Notes: generated from the letters alone by a model not told the origin. Shown: positions 16,438 to 26,445, counted from the stretch's first letter. The stretch is 64,000 bases of DNA from Pseudomaricurvus alkylphenolicus (GCF_011683955.1 NZ_JAAQPI010000013.1:1-64000), one strand, 5' to 3'. A program made the numbers and translations.

Positions 16438-16601
16438 TGCAGCCTCCATATGTCCCGGGCATGGGATTTACTAACTAATAGTCTAGTAGCTGGTCAGCGG
16501 GTAGCCAGTTTTTGCCAAGCCGTTGAAAACTGGGTATTTTTTGTTCAGAGCCCGCTTGAGTTCAGCATCTCCGCAGAAGGTACTCACAATCGCCCCAAGG
16601 G

Positions 16602-17348
16602 TCAATCACTCTCCCGCCAATCTGCCAGCCGGGATCTGAGTCTGAGCGCCGCCTGGGAGTGGATCTGACTGACTCGGGACTCACTAACGCCTATAATTTG
16701 ACCAATCTCTTTGAGATTGAGCTCCTCATCATAGTACAGCGCCAATACCAATCTTTCCCGCTCCGGCAATTGGGTTATCGCCTGGGCCAGCGATTGCTTT
16801 AGGGATTCTCTCTGGAATCCTTCCTGGGGAGGGGCAAATGCCATGCTGACGCCGTCACCGCTCTGGCGGCCATCGTCGTCACCAAAGCTTTCTTCAAAAC
16901 TGAACAGACGACTGGATGCAGAGTCATTGAGCATGGCGTGATATTCATTAATACTCACACCCATTTCTTCAGCCACTTCCTGATCAGTGGCGTCCCGACC
17001 ACACTTTGATTCAACCGTGCTGATGGCTTCGCTGACGCGCCTGGCGTTTCGGTGCACCGATCTTGGCGCCCAGTCACCGCGTCTCATTTCGTCGACAATG
17101 GCGCCACGAATACGGATGCCGGCATAGGTTTCAAAGCTTGCGCCCCTGGAAGCATCGTACTTTTGGGAGGCTTCCAACAAGCCGATCATACCCGCCTGGA
17201 TCAGGTCTTCCACCTGCACGCAGGCTGGCATACGCATCATCATATGGTGGGCAATGCGCTTAACCAGCGGAGCGTATTGCTCAACGTCAACCGTCGTCAG
17301 ACTTTTCTGAGTGTCGTCATACATGGCTAAGCCGTTAACTGCTGGCAT
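16602..17348 (-). CDS. fliA: FliA, flagellar sigma factor 28
   Basis: 248 residues, the usual FliA length. Regions 2 to 4 are visible: YAPLVKRIAHHMMMRMP, DLIQAGMIGLLEAS and ETYAGIRIRGAIVDEMRRGDW (region 2), and the region 4 helix-turn-helix LNLKEIGQIIGVSESRVSQIHSQA. FliA directs RNA polymerase to late flagellar and chemotaxis promoters such as those annotated here at 43278-43304 and 60051-60077. Start ATG at 17348 has AGGA eight bases upstream; a second in-frame ATG follows at codon 9. It lies 48 bp after flhG. Confidence 0.96.
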   Translation of the reverse strand: MPAVNGLAMYDDTQKSLTTVDVEQYAPLVKRIAHHMMMRMPACVQVEDLIQAGMIGLLEASQKYDASRGASFETYAGIRIRGAIVDEMRRGDWAPRSVHRNARRVSEAISTVESKCGRDATDQEVAEEMGVSINEYHAMLNDSASSRLFSFEESFGDDDGRQSGDGVSMAFAPPQEGFQRESLKQSLAQAITQLPERERLVLALYYDEELNLKEIGQIIGVSESRVSQIHSQAALRLRSRLADWRESD

Positions 17349-17396
17349 TGGTTTGATCCTGCATACTCGTCATAGTAAACGTCTGTCAACAATTCG

Positions 17397-18224
17397 CTAA
17401 TAACCCGCTCCCGCTGACTGCAACAGTCGTTCTACGAAAAACTCCAGATGTCCTCGTGCCGCGCTGGGCAGTGGCCACTGGTCAATCTTCTCCGCCATAC
17501 TGCGGATCGCCTGCGATGCTTTGCAGTTGGGGGCATATTCCAACAGGGGCCGCTGACGCTGCACCGCCTTGCGAACATTCTCATCAAAGGGGACATGCCC
17601 GACGTACTGAAGCGAGACGTCAAGAAAACGCTCACATACCATATTCAATTTGTTGTAAAGCGCCTGCCCTTCCTGAGCGCTCCGCGTCATGTTGGCCACC
17701 ACGCGAAAACGAAACATGTCGTACTCTTTGTTGAGCAATTTGATCAATGCATAAGCATCTGTGATAGAAGACGGCTCATCACACACCACCACCAGAACTT
17801 CTTGGGAGGCGCGCACAAAACTGACCACGGTGTCGGAAATACCGGCAGCTGTATCAACGATGAGCACATCCAGTTGATTGCTGAGTTCGCTGAAGGCATT
17901 GATCAGCGCAGCGTGCTCCTGAGGGCCCAAAGCCGCCATTTGCTGTACACCCGATGAGGCAGGAACCACCTTTACGCCCCCCGGACCAGTGACCATCACC
18001 TCTTCCAGAGAGCAGGTCCCAGCGAGAACGTCAGCAAGATTGTGCTGGGCTTTGATGCCCAGCAACACATCGATGTTGGCCAGTCCAAGGTCGGCATCCA
18101 GCAATACTACCCGGCGTCTCATCTTGGCCAGCGCCACGCTCAGATTCACTGAGATGTTGCTCTTGCCAACGCCACCTTTACCGCCGGTAACGGCAATCAC
18201 TTGAACCGGACGTGTTGGACTCAT
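17397..18224 (-). CDS. flhG: FlhG (FleN), MinD-type ATPase limiting flagellar number
   Basis: 275 residues. Deviant Walker A GGKGGVGKSN, LLDADLGLANIDVLLG and VLIVDTAAGISDTV are in MinD/ParA order. FlhG (FleN) counts polar flagella, interacting with FlhF and damping the activity of FleQ. The gene follows flhF by 139 bp, and the order flhA-flhF-flhG-fliA is conserved in polarly flagellated gammaproteobacteria. Start ATG at 18224, with AGGAG 11 bases upstream. Confidence 0.95.
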   Translation of the reverse strand: MSPTRPVQVIAVTGGKGGVGKSNISVNLSVALAKMRRRVVLLDADLGLANIDVLLGIKAQHNLADVLAGTCSLEEVMVTGPGGVKVVPASSGVQQMAALGPQEHAALINAFSELSNQLDVLIVDTAAGISDTVVSFVRASQEVLVVVCDEPSSITDAYALIKLLNKEYDMFRFRVVANMTRSAQEGQALYNKLNMVCERFLDVSLQYVGHVPFDENVRKAVQRQRPLLEYAPNCKASQAIRSMAEKIDQWPLPSAARGHLEFFVERLLQSAGAGY

Positions 18225-18363
18225 GTATCTGTTGTCTCCTGAGTGAATTCCCGCCTGGAATCCAGCTGCCTAATTAGGTCTAAAAGTAAATCTGTGCGTA
18301 GCCTGTCAGTTCAGCTACTTATTATAGGCGTCTCTGCTGCACAACAGCTAGCCGTGCCATGCG

Positions 18364-19896
18364 TTAACTATGGTGTAGTTTGGTGACGGACTGACTGGCC
18401 GCCGCCGATTTCATCAGCGCTACCGCCCTGGCCACCAGTTTGTGCCCCCGAGCGACATTCAAATCCTGCGGTATCTCCTGGCCGTCGGTGGTGTACAGCA
18501 GGGGCAGATGGTGCTCCAGTAACACACTGATGCCCTCTCCGAGGCTGGCGGTTTCATCCAACTTGGTCAAAACGCAACCAATGGGTCGAGCCGCCTGGTG
18601 AGCGTGTATGGTCGCTTTCATCATTTGCAGCTGGGAATTGCTGGCCATGACCAGCAATGGCTGGATTTCCGGGGCCAGTGCCAATGCCTGGAGCTGTTCC
18701 CTGAGCTGCACATCTCCCTGGCGGAATCCCGCCGTATCAATCAACACCAGAGGACACCCCTTGAGGCTGCGCAGAATGGCAGGCAAATCCTGGTTATCGT
18801 CCACGACCTTGACCTGAACATTGAGAATGCGACCCAGCGCCCGAAGTTGATCATGAGCCGCAATGCGGAAGGTATCTGTCGTCACCAGCGCAACATTTTC
18901 GGGCCCGTTCTCGAGCACGTAGCGGGCCGCCAGTTTGGCGATAGTAGTGGTTTTTCCTACACCGGTGGGTCCCACGAAAGCAAATACCCCACCCCGCATC
19001 ACCAGGTCGTCCGCATTTCCAACCGGTATAGCGTGAGCCAACGCGGCCAGGGCATCCGTCCAGGCCTGCTGCATGGTGCCGCTTTCCCGCACTTGGCCAA
19101 TAACCTGTTGGGCCGCAGCATCCGTCATGCCCATATGCTTAAAACGCCGTATCAGGCCGGCAACAATGGGTGAGGAATGTTGAGGAGTTTGCGCCATGCG
19201 GGTGAGCTGCTCTTCCAGCAACAGACGCATATCAGCAAGTTCAGATTGCAGGGACTTTAGCTGTTCCTCCTGTCGAACCTCCAGCTCCGTGGCAATTTTG
19301 GGTTCAACACGAGCGCTGGCCGTCTCTGGTTTGTGGAACGATTGGGTGGGCTCCACATTGTAGTCTGGCTTTGGTGCCATTGACGGTTCGATACGCTGTG
19401 GAGATTCTCTTCGGCTCAGTTCTTCAATGGAGACATCCAGGCGGCGCTGTTCTCTTTTGGCGGCCAACATTCGCTGGCGCGCTTGCTCAATCTCCTCAGC
19501 CAACTCGGCCGGCGTCTTGCCGGAAGCCATTCCCCTCACCGGCGCGGAATGATCAGACTCTGACTTGGCTGAGGTTGCTGCCAGAGAGGGCCTGGATTGA
19601 ACGGAGTTCGCGATCGGTGGGTTTACGATCGTGGCATGGCCCTGAACTGCCTCTTCCACTGCGAGCTGCTCACGCCAGGAAGCATCGCTGTCCATGGGCA
19701 CATCGACACCCGGCATCGGCGTATCCACGGGCGATGGAGGGGTGGCCTGTGCCGGCTCGGGCTGCAGACTGGTGAGAATCTCAACCCCCTGTTTGATCCG
19801 TCGACTGGATAAAATGATGGCATCCGGGCCCATTTCCTGTCGCACCAGCTCCAGGGCCCTGCGCATATCCGCCGCTACAAATCGCTTCACAGACAT
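18364..19896 (-). CDS. flhF: FlhF, SRP-type GTPase placing the flagellum at the pole
   Basis: About 510 residues from the ATG at 19896 (MSVKRFVAADMRRAL), chosen over a longer frame because GGAGG stands at a good distance. The N-terminal B-like region is variable, with Pro-rich and charged coiled segments (about 45-250); the C-terminal NG GTPase domain has GPTGVGKTTTIAKLAARY (G1), LVTTDTFRIAAHDQLRALG, LVLIDTAGF (G3) and LTKLDE (G4). FlhF recruits early basal-body parts such as FliF to the pole. It lies between flhA and flhG under the upstream sigma-54 promoter. Confidence 0.95.
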   Translation of the reverse strand: MSVKRFVAADMRRALELVRQEMGPDAIILSSRRIKQGVEILTSLQPEPAQATPPSPVDTPMPGVDVPMDSDASWREQLAVEEAVQGHATIVNPPIANSVQSRPSLAATSAKSESDHSAPVRGMASGKTPAELAEEIEQARQRMLAAKREQRRLDVSIEELSRRESPQRIEPSMAPKPDYNVEPTQSFHKPETASARVEPKIATELEVRQEEQLKSLQSELADMRLLLEEQLTRMAQTPQHSSPIVAGLIRRFKHMGMTDAAAQQVIGQVRESGTMQQAWTDALAALAHAIPVGNADDLVMRGGVFAFVGPTGVGKTTTIAKLAARYVLENGPENVALVTTDTFRIAAHDQLRALGRILNVQVKVVDDNQDLPAILRSLKGCPLVLIDTAGFRQGDVQLREQLQALALAPEIQPLLVMASNSQLQMMKATIHAHQAARPIGCVLTKLDETASLGEGISVLLEHHLPLLYTTDGQEIPQDLNVARGHKLVARAVALMKSAAASQSVTKLHHS

Positions 19897-19977
19897 TGAT
19901 ATTCCTCCAGCGACCGCCCGGGACAACCCCCGACGACGCCTGTTTTACCGTTGCTTGTCATCTGTCCAGGGCACGCT

Positions 19978-22194
19978 TCAGCCCTGGGCTCCCACCGAAG
20001 CCTCGATGGTAATTTGTTTGTTGTCGGGGATTTCCGTGTACCCCAATACATGCATATCCGGCAGGCTGTACCGCACGAATTTCGACATTGTCATCCGGAT
20101 CGGTGCCGCCACCAGCAGAATCACCGGCTTGCCCTTGGCTTCCTGCTGCTGTGCCGCCTCAATCAGGGACTGCTGCAGCTTTTCAGCCAATGAAGGCTCA
20201 ATAAAGGTGCCGTCACCGCCAGATTTTTGTGCCTGCTGAACGGTCTGAAGCAATAATTGTTCCAAACTGGCCTCCAGGGTCATTACCGGAAGATCCGGCT
20301 CAGGCCCGACAATACCCTGCACAATCTGCCTCGACAGCCCCACCCGGGCCTGAGCAATCAAAGCGTCAGTATCTTGACTGTTGACCCCCGAGGCAGCCAA
20401 GGACTCAGCAATGGTACGCATATCTCGGATGGACACGCGCTCGCGCAGCAGTCCCTGCAGAACTTTGAGTAATGCGTTCAGTGTAACGGCACCAGGCACC
20501 AACTCTTCGGCCAGTTTAGGCGAGGCCTCCGCCAGCTTGTCCAGCAGCTTCTGAACTTCTTCGTGACCCAACAGCTCGTAGGAATGTTTGTGCAATATCT
20601 GATTGATATGGGTGGCTACCACCGTGCTGGCGTCGACAACGGTATAACCCAGGGTCTGGGCCTGATCCTTCTTGTCGCTATCAATCCACACCGCCTCGAG
20701 ACCGAAGGCCGGGTCGGTGGTGACAATGCCATCGATACTGCCGAACACCTGCCCGGGATTAATCGCCAACTCCTTGTCCGGATGCACTTCGGCCTCACCC
20801 AATGTCACCCCCATCAGACTGATGCGATAGGCGTTGGGCATCAAATCCAGGTTGTCTCGAATATGAACCGAAGGAATCAGGAACCCGACTTCCTGAGACA
20901 GTTTTTTGCGAACCCCCTTGATTCGGCTCAGGAGCTCACCACCCTGATTCTTGTCCACCATCGGAATCAATCGGTAGCCCACTTCCAGGCCAACAATATC
21001 GACGGGCTGTACATCGTCCCAACCGATATCGACGGGTTCAGCGGGTGTGACATCGGCTGCATCGACCGTGACCGGACCACCTGTCGGTGCACCCGGAGTT
21101 GGCCCGACCGGCACCAGCCCGGAACCCGGTGCCGCTCCTGGCACATCTCCGGTCATTTCACGCTGATACTGACGATAGTAAAGAAACAGGGCGAGGCCGG
21201 CAGCCAGGAACGCCAGCCCCAGGAACGACAGATGAGGCATACCCGGGATAACGCCCATAATAAACAGCACCATCGCCGCCACTGCCAGCGCCTTGGGTGA
21301 ATCAAACATCTGCCGCATGACCTGCTTGCGAACGTCCTCGGAGCTGTTGACGCGGGTGACCATGATCGCGGCCGAGGTCGACAGCAACAGAGAAGGAATC
21401 TGGGCGACCAGGCCGTCGCCAATGGTTAACAGAATGTACTTCTGCAAGGCATCCTGAAACTCCAGCTCGTGTTGCACCATACCCACGATCAGTCCACCAA
21501 TAATATTGAGCACCAGAATCAGGATGCCGGCAACGGCATCGCCACGTACAAATTTACTGGCACCGTCCATCGCACCATAAAAGTCGGCCTCAGCAGCCAC
21601 ATCTTCACGGCGGGTTCGAGCCTCGTCCTGATCAATCAGCCCCGCATTGAGATCGGCGTCAATGGCCATCTGTTTGCCAGGCATCGCATCCAGAGTAAAA
21701 CGCGCACTCACTTCTGAAATTCGCCCGGCGCCTTTGGTGACCACGACAAAGTTGATGATCATCAGGATGATAAAGATGATGATCCCCACTGCGTAGTTAC
21801 CGCCAATCACCACCTCACCAAAGGCCTGAATCACCTTGCCTGCGGCATCCCCCCCCTGATGCCCTTCGAGCAGAACGACACGGGTCGATGCCACATTCAG
21901 TGCCAGCCGCAACAGTGTCGCCACCAGCAGAATGGTGGGAAATACCGCAAAATCCAGAGGGCGCAGGGAATAAATACCCACCAGCAGAACCACAATGGAC
22001 AGGGCGATATTGAAAGAGAAGAACAGATCCAGCAGAAATGGCGGCAGAGGCAGCGTCATCATGCCCAGCAGCATCAACAGCAGAATGGGTATCCCCAAGT
22101 TACCTTGACCGATGCTGCGGACGTGATTGATGGCGTCCTTGCGGTCAATACTGGAGGCAAACTGACGGAATTCGGACAGAGAATTTGATGCCAT
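19978..22194 (-). CDS. flhA: FlhA, flagellar type III export gate protein
   Basis: 738 residues. The N-terminal half has about eight transmembrane segments (for example IPILLLMLLGMMTLPLPPFLLDLFFSF), and the conserved FHIPEP-type cytoplasmic linker region is visible as RISEVSARFTLDAMPGKQMAIDADLNAGLID. The C-terminal half (about 370-738) is the cytoplasmic export-docking domain. FlhA forms the nonameric ring of the export gate. The start ATG at 22194 has a weak ribosome-binding site. A sigma-54 promoter lies 45 bp upstream, so it starts the flhA-flhF-flhG-fliA transcription unit and is not simply the tail of the flhB unit. Confidence 0.96.
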   Translation of the reverse strand: MASNSLSEFRQFASSIDRKDAINHVRSIGQGNLGIPILLLMLLGMMTLPLPPFLLDLFFSFNIALSIVVLLVGIYSLRPLDFAVFPTILLVATLLRLALNVASTRVVLLEGHQGGDAAGKVIQAFGEVVIGGNYAVGIIIFIILMIINFVVVTKGAGRISEVSARFTLDAMPGKQMAIDADLNAGLIDQDEARTRREDVAAEADFYGAMDGASKFVRGDAVAGILILVLNIIGGLIVGMVQHELEFQDALQKYILLTIGDGLVAQIPSLLLSTSAAIMVTRVNSSEDVRKQVMRQMFDSPKALAVAAMVLFIMGVIPGMPHLSFLGLAFLAAGLALFLYYRQYQREMTGDVPGAAPGSGLVPVGPTPGAPTGGPVTVDAADVTPAEPVDIGWDDVQPVDIVGLEVGYRLIPMVDKNQGGELLSRIKGVRKKLSQEVGFLIPSVHIRDNLDLMPNAYRISLMGVTLGEAEVHPDKELAINPGQVFGSIDGIVTTDPAFGLEAVWIDSDKKDQAQTLGYTVVDASTVVATHINQILHKHSYELLGHEEVQKLLDKLAEASPKLAEELVPGAVTLNALLKVLQGLLRERVSIRDMRTIAESLAASGVNSQDTDALIAQARVGLSRQIVQGIVGPEPDLPVMTLEASLEQLLLQTVQQAQKSGGDGTFIEPSLAEKLQQSLIEAAQQQEAKGKPVILLVAAPIRMTMSKFVRYSLPDMHVLGYTEIPDNKQITIEASVGAQG

Positions 22195-22238
22195 TGAGAT
22201 ACGGATTCTTGACGGTTTACTGCGTTAGCAGCAGATAG

Positions 22239-22254
22239 GGCAAGAACCGTACCA
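22239..22254 (-). promoter_or_regulatory. Sigma-54 promoter for flhA-flhF-flhG(-fliA)
   Basis: Minus strand TGGTACGGTTCTTGCC against the consensus TGGCACG-N4-TTGC(A/T), with exact GG-N10-GC spacing. It lies 45 bp before the flhA start. In Pseudomonas flhA is a FleQ/sigma-54 dependent promoter, which fits. Confidence 0.75.
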
Positions 22255-22271
22255 GTGGCTGACAGACTTCG

Positions 22272-23360
22272 CTATAAACCGATATCAGACTTACGCACAC
22301 GAGCCAAATCCGGTGCGATCAGGCTACTGATATAGAGGTACTCATCGGTTTCGCTGGCGCCGGTCGTCAACGGATATCGAGCCTCAGGGTCCTGCAGGTT
22401 GGCAACCACCTGCCCTTCCCCATTGATGGCCAGAATATGCCCATAGAATTTGGCCTTGGGCCTGACAAAGGAAGGCAGACGCTGAACCATTTTCCGAACA
22501 AAGGGCTTGTTGGCGAGATTGTCCAGCAGCGCGATTCGCGGAGAAGTAAAACCCAGCCAAAAGCGTCCCTGTTGGCCGGCAATAATATTGTCCGGGAAAC
22601 CGGGCAGATTATCGATCAACACCTCAGCAGTGCCGGCCTTGGCACCTGCAATCCAATACTTCCAGACACGATACTCAGAGGTTTCGTTCACCAGGAGAAA
22701 TTCACCCGATGGATCAGCCGTCACGCCATTGGCGAAGCTCAAGCCCGACATAATGACCCGGCTTTCACCGGAAACTGGATCCCATTCGATCACCCGACCG
22801 GTATCGCCATGTTCCAGGATGTCCACCAGACTGGCCTTATAGGTACTGCCGTAGGCCTTTGCCGAAAAGCGGGCGGTAGAATCGCTGAGATAGAGTTTGC
22901 CATTAGCGGCCAGTACCAGGTCATTGGCATAGAGCAGCGGCTTGCCGTCCACTTCGGTCAAACGCCGTGTCAGCCGGCCATCGGAATCGACATGAAAGAC
23001 CCCCTCGAAAGCATCGGCCACCCAGAAATCGTTGTTGGCACCCAGACAAATTCCCAGCGGCCGGCCAGGTAATTTAACCCAGTTCTCAGCCTCCCTGACG
23101 CCCGGCCTCCAACGCACAATCCAGCCTTGCTCCGTGGTGGCGTAGACAAAACCACTGGCGTCGACCACCACGCCTTCGGGCCCGGATTGTTCGGGCATGA
23201 CCATGGGCTCAAACTGACGCAATGCCTGGTTAACCTGATAGTCGCCCTCATAGGCCGGGGCCGTTGGGGCCGACCAGCTGCGAGGCTCGACAGGTACTGG
23301 CCAGAATAAGAAGTACACCGCCAGAATCGCAAAGATTATGGCAATAGTTCGTTTCAGCAT
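22272..23360 (-). CDS. SMP-30/gluconolactonase-like (strictosidine-synthase/APMAP type) beta-propeller
   Basis: 362 residues. An N-terminal hydrophobic segment (residues about 4-22) suggests a signal-anchor or secreted protein. The rest is a six-bladed beta-propeller of the SMP-30/LRE superfamily: GPEGVVVDASGFVYATTEQGWIVRW, LGICLGANNDFWVADAFEGVFHVD, YANDLVLAANGKLYLSDSTARF, FANGVTADPSGEFLLVNET and PGFPDNIIAGQQGRFWLGF. Family members are lactonases or other hydrolases; the substrate is unknown. The gene lies only 13 bp downstream of flhB with a good AAGGAAAG ribosome-binding site, so it is probably cotranscribed with the fliL-flhB unit, an unusual guest between flhB and flhA. Confidence 0.8.
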   Translation of the reverse strand: MLKRTIAIIFAILAVYFLFWPVPVEPRSWSAPTAPAYEGDYQVNQALRQFEPMVMPEQSGPEGVVVDASGFVYATTEQGWIVRWRPGVREAENWVKLPGRPLGICLGANNDFWVADAFEGVFHVDSDGRLTRRLTEVDGKPLLYANDLVLAANGKLYLSDSTARFSAKAYGSTYKASLVDILEHGDTGRVIEWDPVSGESRVIMSGLSFANGVTADPSGEFLLVNETSEYRVWKYWIAGAKAGTAEVLIDNLPGFPDNIIAGQQGRFWLGFTSPRIALLDNLANKPFVRKMVQRLPSFVRPKAKFYGHILAINGEGQVVANLQDPEARYPLTTGASETDEYLYISSLIAPDLARVRKSDIGL

Positions 23361-23373
23361 GGACTTTCCTTAA

Positions 23374-24510
23374 TCAGGGATCAAAGCGCATCTCTTCGGG
23401 GACATCAATGTTTCTGGGGAACGGCGGTCGTTCTCCCTTGCCCTTACGATAATTGCGCAACTGGAAAACATACGCCAGTATCTGCGCCACTGCCATATAG
23501 AGCCCGGCGGGAATCTCCTGGTCCACGTCGGTAGTATGATAGATGGCTCGAGCCAGAACTGGAGATTCCATAATCTGCACGTCGTTGGCCTTGGCCACTT
23601 CCCGGATTTTCAGAGCGAAAAAGTCCACCCCTTTGGCCAGTACGATGGGAGTCTGCATGGTGTCCGGATCATACTTGACTGCTACGGAAAAGTGCGTCGG
23701 GTTGGTAATCACCACATCGGCCTCGGGCACGGCCGCCAGCTGTCGGTTATTGGCCATCTCCCGTTGCAACTGCCGAATCCGGCCTTTGACTTCCGGCTTA
23801 CCCTCACTGTCTTTCATTTCGTCCTTGATATCCTGACGCGACATCTTCAGCTTGCGGCTGTGGTCCCACATCTGAAAAGGCACATCCAATATCACGATAA
23901 ACAGCGTAATGGCAGACAATGCAATGGCCGCCCAACCGGCGAGCTTGAACGAGTCGACGATTGCCGGATTCACTGCCTGGTTGGCTAACTCCAGCATGTC
24001 CTGTTGCATACTCACCAGCAGCAGAATAGCCAGACTCAGAATCAGCAGCACCTTGGCCACCGCCTTAACCAGCTCGATAAGGCCTTTAACGCCAAACATG
24101 CGCTTGAGGCCCTCCATGGGATTCATGCGACTGGCCTTGGGCGCCATGGCTTTGACACTCCATAACCAGCCACCCAGAGCAATCGGCCCCAGGATTGCCG
24201 CCACCAGCAGAATCGAAAACAGCGGCACCAGAGACCAGAGTGCGTCGGCGAATGAGTGAGCAAGCTGCTGAACCATCAGCGCAGGATCAAATACCACGCG
24301 TCGGTCCAGGGAAAAGTTATATCGCGAGATATCGAGCAGGCGTTGGGACATAAACGGCATTAACACAAACAGCCCGACACTGCCGGCAATCAGAATCGCA
24401 GAGGTGGTCAACTCCCGCGATCGGGGAACCTGACCGTCTTCGCGAGCCTTTTCCAGCCGTTTCGGCGTGGGCTCTTCTGTTTTTTCCTGACTGCTGTCGT
24501 CTTCGGCCAT
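23374..24510 (-). CDS. flhB: FlhB, export-gate protein and substrate-specificity switch
   Basis: 378 residues. Conserved N-terminus (SSQEKTEEPTPKRLEKAREDGQ), four transmembrane segments at about 35-55, 93-115, 147-168 and 190-210, and the cytoplasmic domain with the self-cleaving NPTH motif (DVVITNPTHFSVA; cleavage expected between Asn270 and Pro271). FlhB switches export from hook to filament proteins together with FliK. Its start overlaps the fliR stop by one base (TGATG), indicating coupled translation. Confidence 0.96.
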   Translation of the reverse strand: MAEDDSSQEKTEEPTPKRLEKAREDGQVPRSRELTTSAILIAGSVGLFVLMPFMSQRLLDISRYNFSLDRRVVFDPALMVQQLAHSFADALWSLVPLFSILLVAAILGPIALGGWLWSVKAMAPKASRMNPMEGLKRMFGVKGLIELVKAVAKVLLILSLAILLLVSMQQDMLELANQAVNPAIVDSFKLAGWAAIALSAITLFIVILDVPFQMWDHSRKLKMSRQDIKDEMKDSEGKPEVKGRIRQLQREMANNRQLAAVPEADVVITNPTHFSVAVKYDPDTMQTPIVLAKGVDFFALKIREVAKANDVQIMESPVLARAIYHTTDVDQEIPAGLYMAVAQILAYVFQLRNYRKGKGERPPFPRNIDVPEEMRFDP

Positions 24511-25289
24511 CAGGGTATCCTGAGAAACTGGTAGAGCACATTAAAGCCCTCTTCCAGAAACAACTGATAATTGGGTAGAAACCCAGGCATGCTGAACCAC
24601 ATCAGTAACAACCCGAAAATGAGGGTAATGGGAAAGCCCACAGTAAACACGTTCATCTGTGGCGCTGCACGACTCATCACGCCAAAAGAAAGATTGACCA
24701 CCAGCAGAGAGGTTAATACCGGCATCGCAATCAACAGTGCCCGGCTGAACATCCAGCTACCGCCGCTGGCCACCTGCCAGAAGATATCTGAGGTCATTCC
24801 CTGGGCGGCAATGGGAATGGTGTTAAAGCTCTCGATGATCATCTGAAATACGACCAAGTGCCCATCCATGCTCAGAAACAGCAATGTCGTAAGAATCAGA
24901 TAGTAGTTTGACAGCACAGTCACGGCGACACCGCTAGACGGGTCATTCATCTGAGCAAAACCCAACCCCATTTTCATCGCCACAAACTGCCCCGCCAAGA
25001 CAAACAGGTGAAATACCACCTGAAGAAAAAAACCCAGCGTCAATCCGATAAGTATCTGGTGCAATACAATCAATAAGCTGCCCAGGGATAATGGTGGAAC
25101 CTCAGGCATTGGCGGTAACAGCGGCACAACCAGCAAGGTAATCGTCAACGCCAATACGATACGTACCCGTGCCGAAACAACACGGGTGCCGATGATCGGC
25201 ATCGCCATAAACAGCGCGCTGATACGAAACAGGGGCCACAGGTATCTGCCCACAAATTCGGTAATCTGACTGTCTGTGAGATACCACAT
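24510..25289 (-). CDS. fliR: FliR, flagellar export-gate membrane protein
   Basis: 259 residues, six hydrophobic segments, standard FliR length. Typical features are the RISALFMAMPIIG opening, the ALTITLLVVPLLPP segment and FSRALLIAMPVLTSLLVVNLSFGVMSR near the end. With FliP and FliQ it forms the helical core of the export gate at the centre of the MS ring. It follows fliQ by 6 bp and overlaps flhB by one base. Confidence 0.95.
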   Translation of the reverse strand: MWYLTDSQITEFVGRYLWPLFRISALFMAMPIIGTRVVSARVRIVLALTITLLVVPLLPPMPEVPPLSLGSLLIVLHQILIGLTLGFFLQVVFHLFVLAGQFVAMKMGLGFAQMNDPSSGVAVTVLSNYYLILTTLLFLSMDGHLVVFQMIIESFNTIPIAAQGMTSDIFWQVASGGSWMFSRALLIAMPVLTSLLVVNLSFGVMSRAAPQMNVFTVGFPITLIFGLLLMWFSMPGFLPNYQLFLEEGFNVLYQFLRIP

Positions 25290-25295
25290 GAGGGG

Positions 25296-25565
25296 TCAGC
25301 CGATCAATTGTGGGATCTGGCGGATCAGGTTATTAAACAAGTCCATAAACTGCTGTATCAACCAGGCGCCAGCAACCATAATGGTTCCCAGTGTGATCAG
25401 CAATCGCGGCAAAAAACTGAGGGTCTGTTCGTTAATCTGGGTGGCCGCCTGGAACATGCTCACCAGCAATCCCACCACCAGACTGGGACCCACAATCAGC
25501 GACACCATTACCACCGTCAGGTAAAAGGCGGTGCCTAACAGGTCCATCACCACTTCCGGAGTCAT
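25296..25565 (-). CDS. fliQ: FliQ, flagellar export-gate membrane protein
   Basis: 89 residues with two transmembrane helices (about 15-38 and 52-75) and the conserved MFQAATQINEQTLSF loop between them, typical of FliQ/SctS. Four copies assemble with FliP5 and FliR1 in known export gates. Start ATG at 25565 is preceded by GAGGTGAA. It lies 52 bp after fliP and 6 bp before fliR. Confidence 0.95.
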   Translation of the reverse strand: MTPEVVMDLLGTAFYLTVVMVSLIVGPSLVVGLLVSMFQAATQINEQTLSFLPRLLITLGTIMVAGAWLIQQFMDLFNNLIRQIPQLIG

Positions 25566-25617
25566 CAGTTCACCTCGCTAGCTCAGCCCAAGTTGGTACT
25601 GAATCCCAGAGTCTGCT

Positions 25618-26445
25618 TTAACCATAACTGGCCGCCAATGTGCCAATGATCAACGCCCAGCCATCGACCAACACAAACAACATAATCTTAAAGGGCAACG
25701 AAATAATCAGCGGCGACAGCATCATCATACCCATGGCCATCAGTACACTGGCGACCACAATATCGATCACCAGAAAGGGAATAAAAATGATAAAACCGAT
25801 CTGGAAAGCCGTTTTAAGCTCCGATGTCACAAACGCCGGCACCAGTATGTTCATGGGCACCTCTTGTGGTGAGGCGATATCACGCCGATCGGCGATCTCC
25901 ATAAACAGCTCCAGATCCGATTCCCTGGTCTGCGACAGCATAAATTCGTGAAAAGGAACCTGGACCAGATCAAAAGCTTGTCGTGCGGTGACTTCCGCAT
26001 TGATATAGGGCTGCAGCGCTTCCTGGTTCACCCGGTCAAACACCGGCGCCATAATAAAAAATGTCAGAAACAACGTCAGTCCGATCAGAATCTGATTCGA
26101 AGGCGATTGCTGCAAGCCCAGTGCCTGTCTGAGAATGGCGAACACAATAATGATGCGTGTAAACGAGGTCATCATCATCAACAGTGCCGGCAGCAACGAC
26201 AGCGCCGTCATAATGGCCAGGATTTGCAGGGTTACGGTGTAATCCTGGCTGCCGTCTGGGTTAGTCTGAACCGTGACGGCGGGCAATCCCGGAATGCCCT
26301 TAAAGGTCGTCGGGTCAGCACTGCCGCTGGCTGCGGTGGAAGATGACGCGCCACTGGTATCCTGGCCAAATGCCGGAACCATAGATCCCCCGACCATCAG
26401 GATCAGCAGTAACAATCCGGTTTTCAGTGAGCTATATCGACTCAT
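25618..26445 (-). CDS. fliP: FliP, flagellar export-gate membrane protein
   Basis: 275 residues. A cleavable signal peptide (ends ...[10 protein letters not shown]) and a short Ser/Ala-rich mature N-terminus are followed by four transmembrane segments with family signatures [37 protein letters not shown] and [36 protein letters not shown]. FliP forms the pentamer of the export gate. Its ATG overlaps the fliO stop (ATGA). Confidence 0.96.
   Translation of the reverse strand: MSRYSSLKTGLLLLILMVGGSMVPAFGQDTSGASSSTAASGSADPTTFKGIPGLPAVTVQTNPDGSQDYTVTLQILAIMTALSLLPALLMMMTSFTRIIIVFAILRQALGLQQSPSNQILIGLTLFLTFFIMAPVFDRVNQEALQPYINAEVTARQAFDLVQVPFHEFMLSQTRESDLELFMEIADRRDIASPQEVPMNILVPAFVTSELKTAFQIGFIIFIPFLVIDIVVASVLMAMGMMMLSPLIISLPFKIMLFVLVDGWALIIGTLAASYG

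Noticed and set aside
18334-18364. TGGCACGG before flhG on the minus strand, resembling a sigma-54 site
   Set aside because: Ten bases after GG the sequence is TG, not GC, so the spacing rule is not met.
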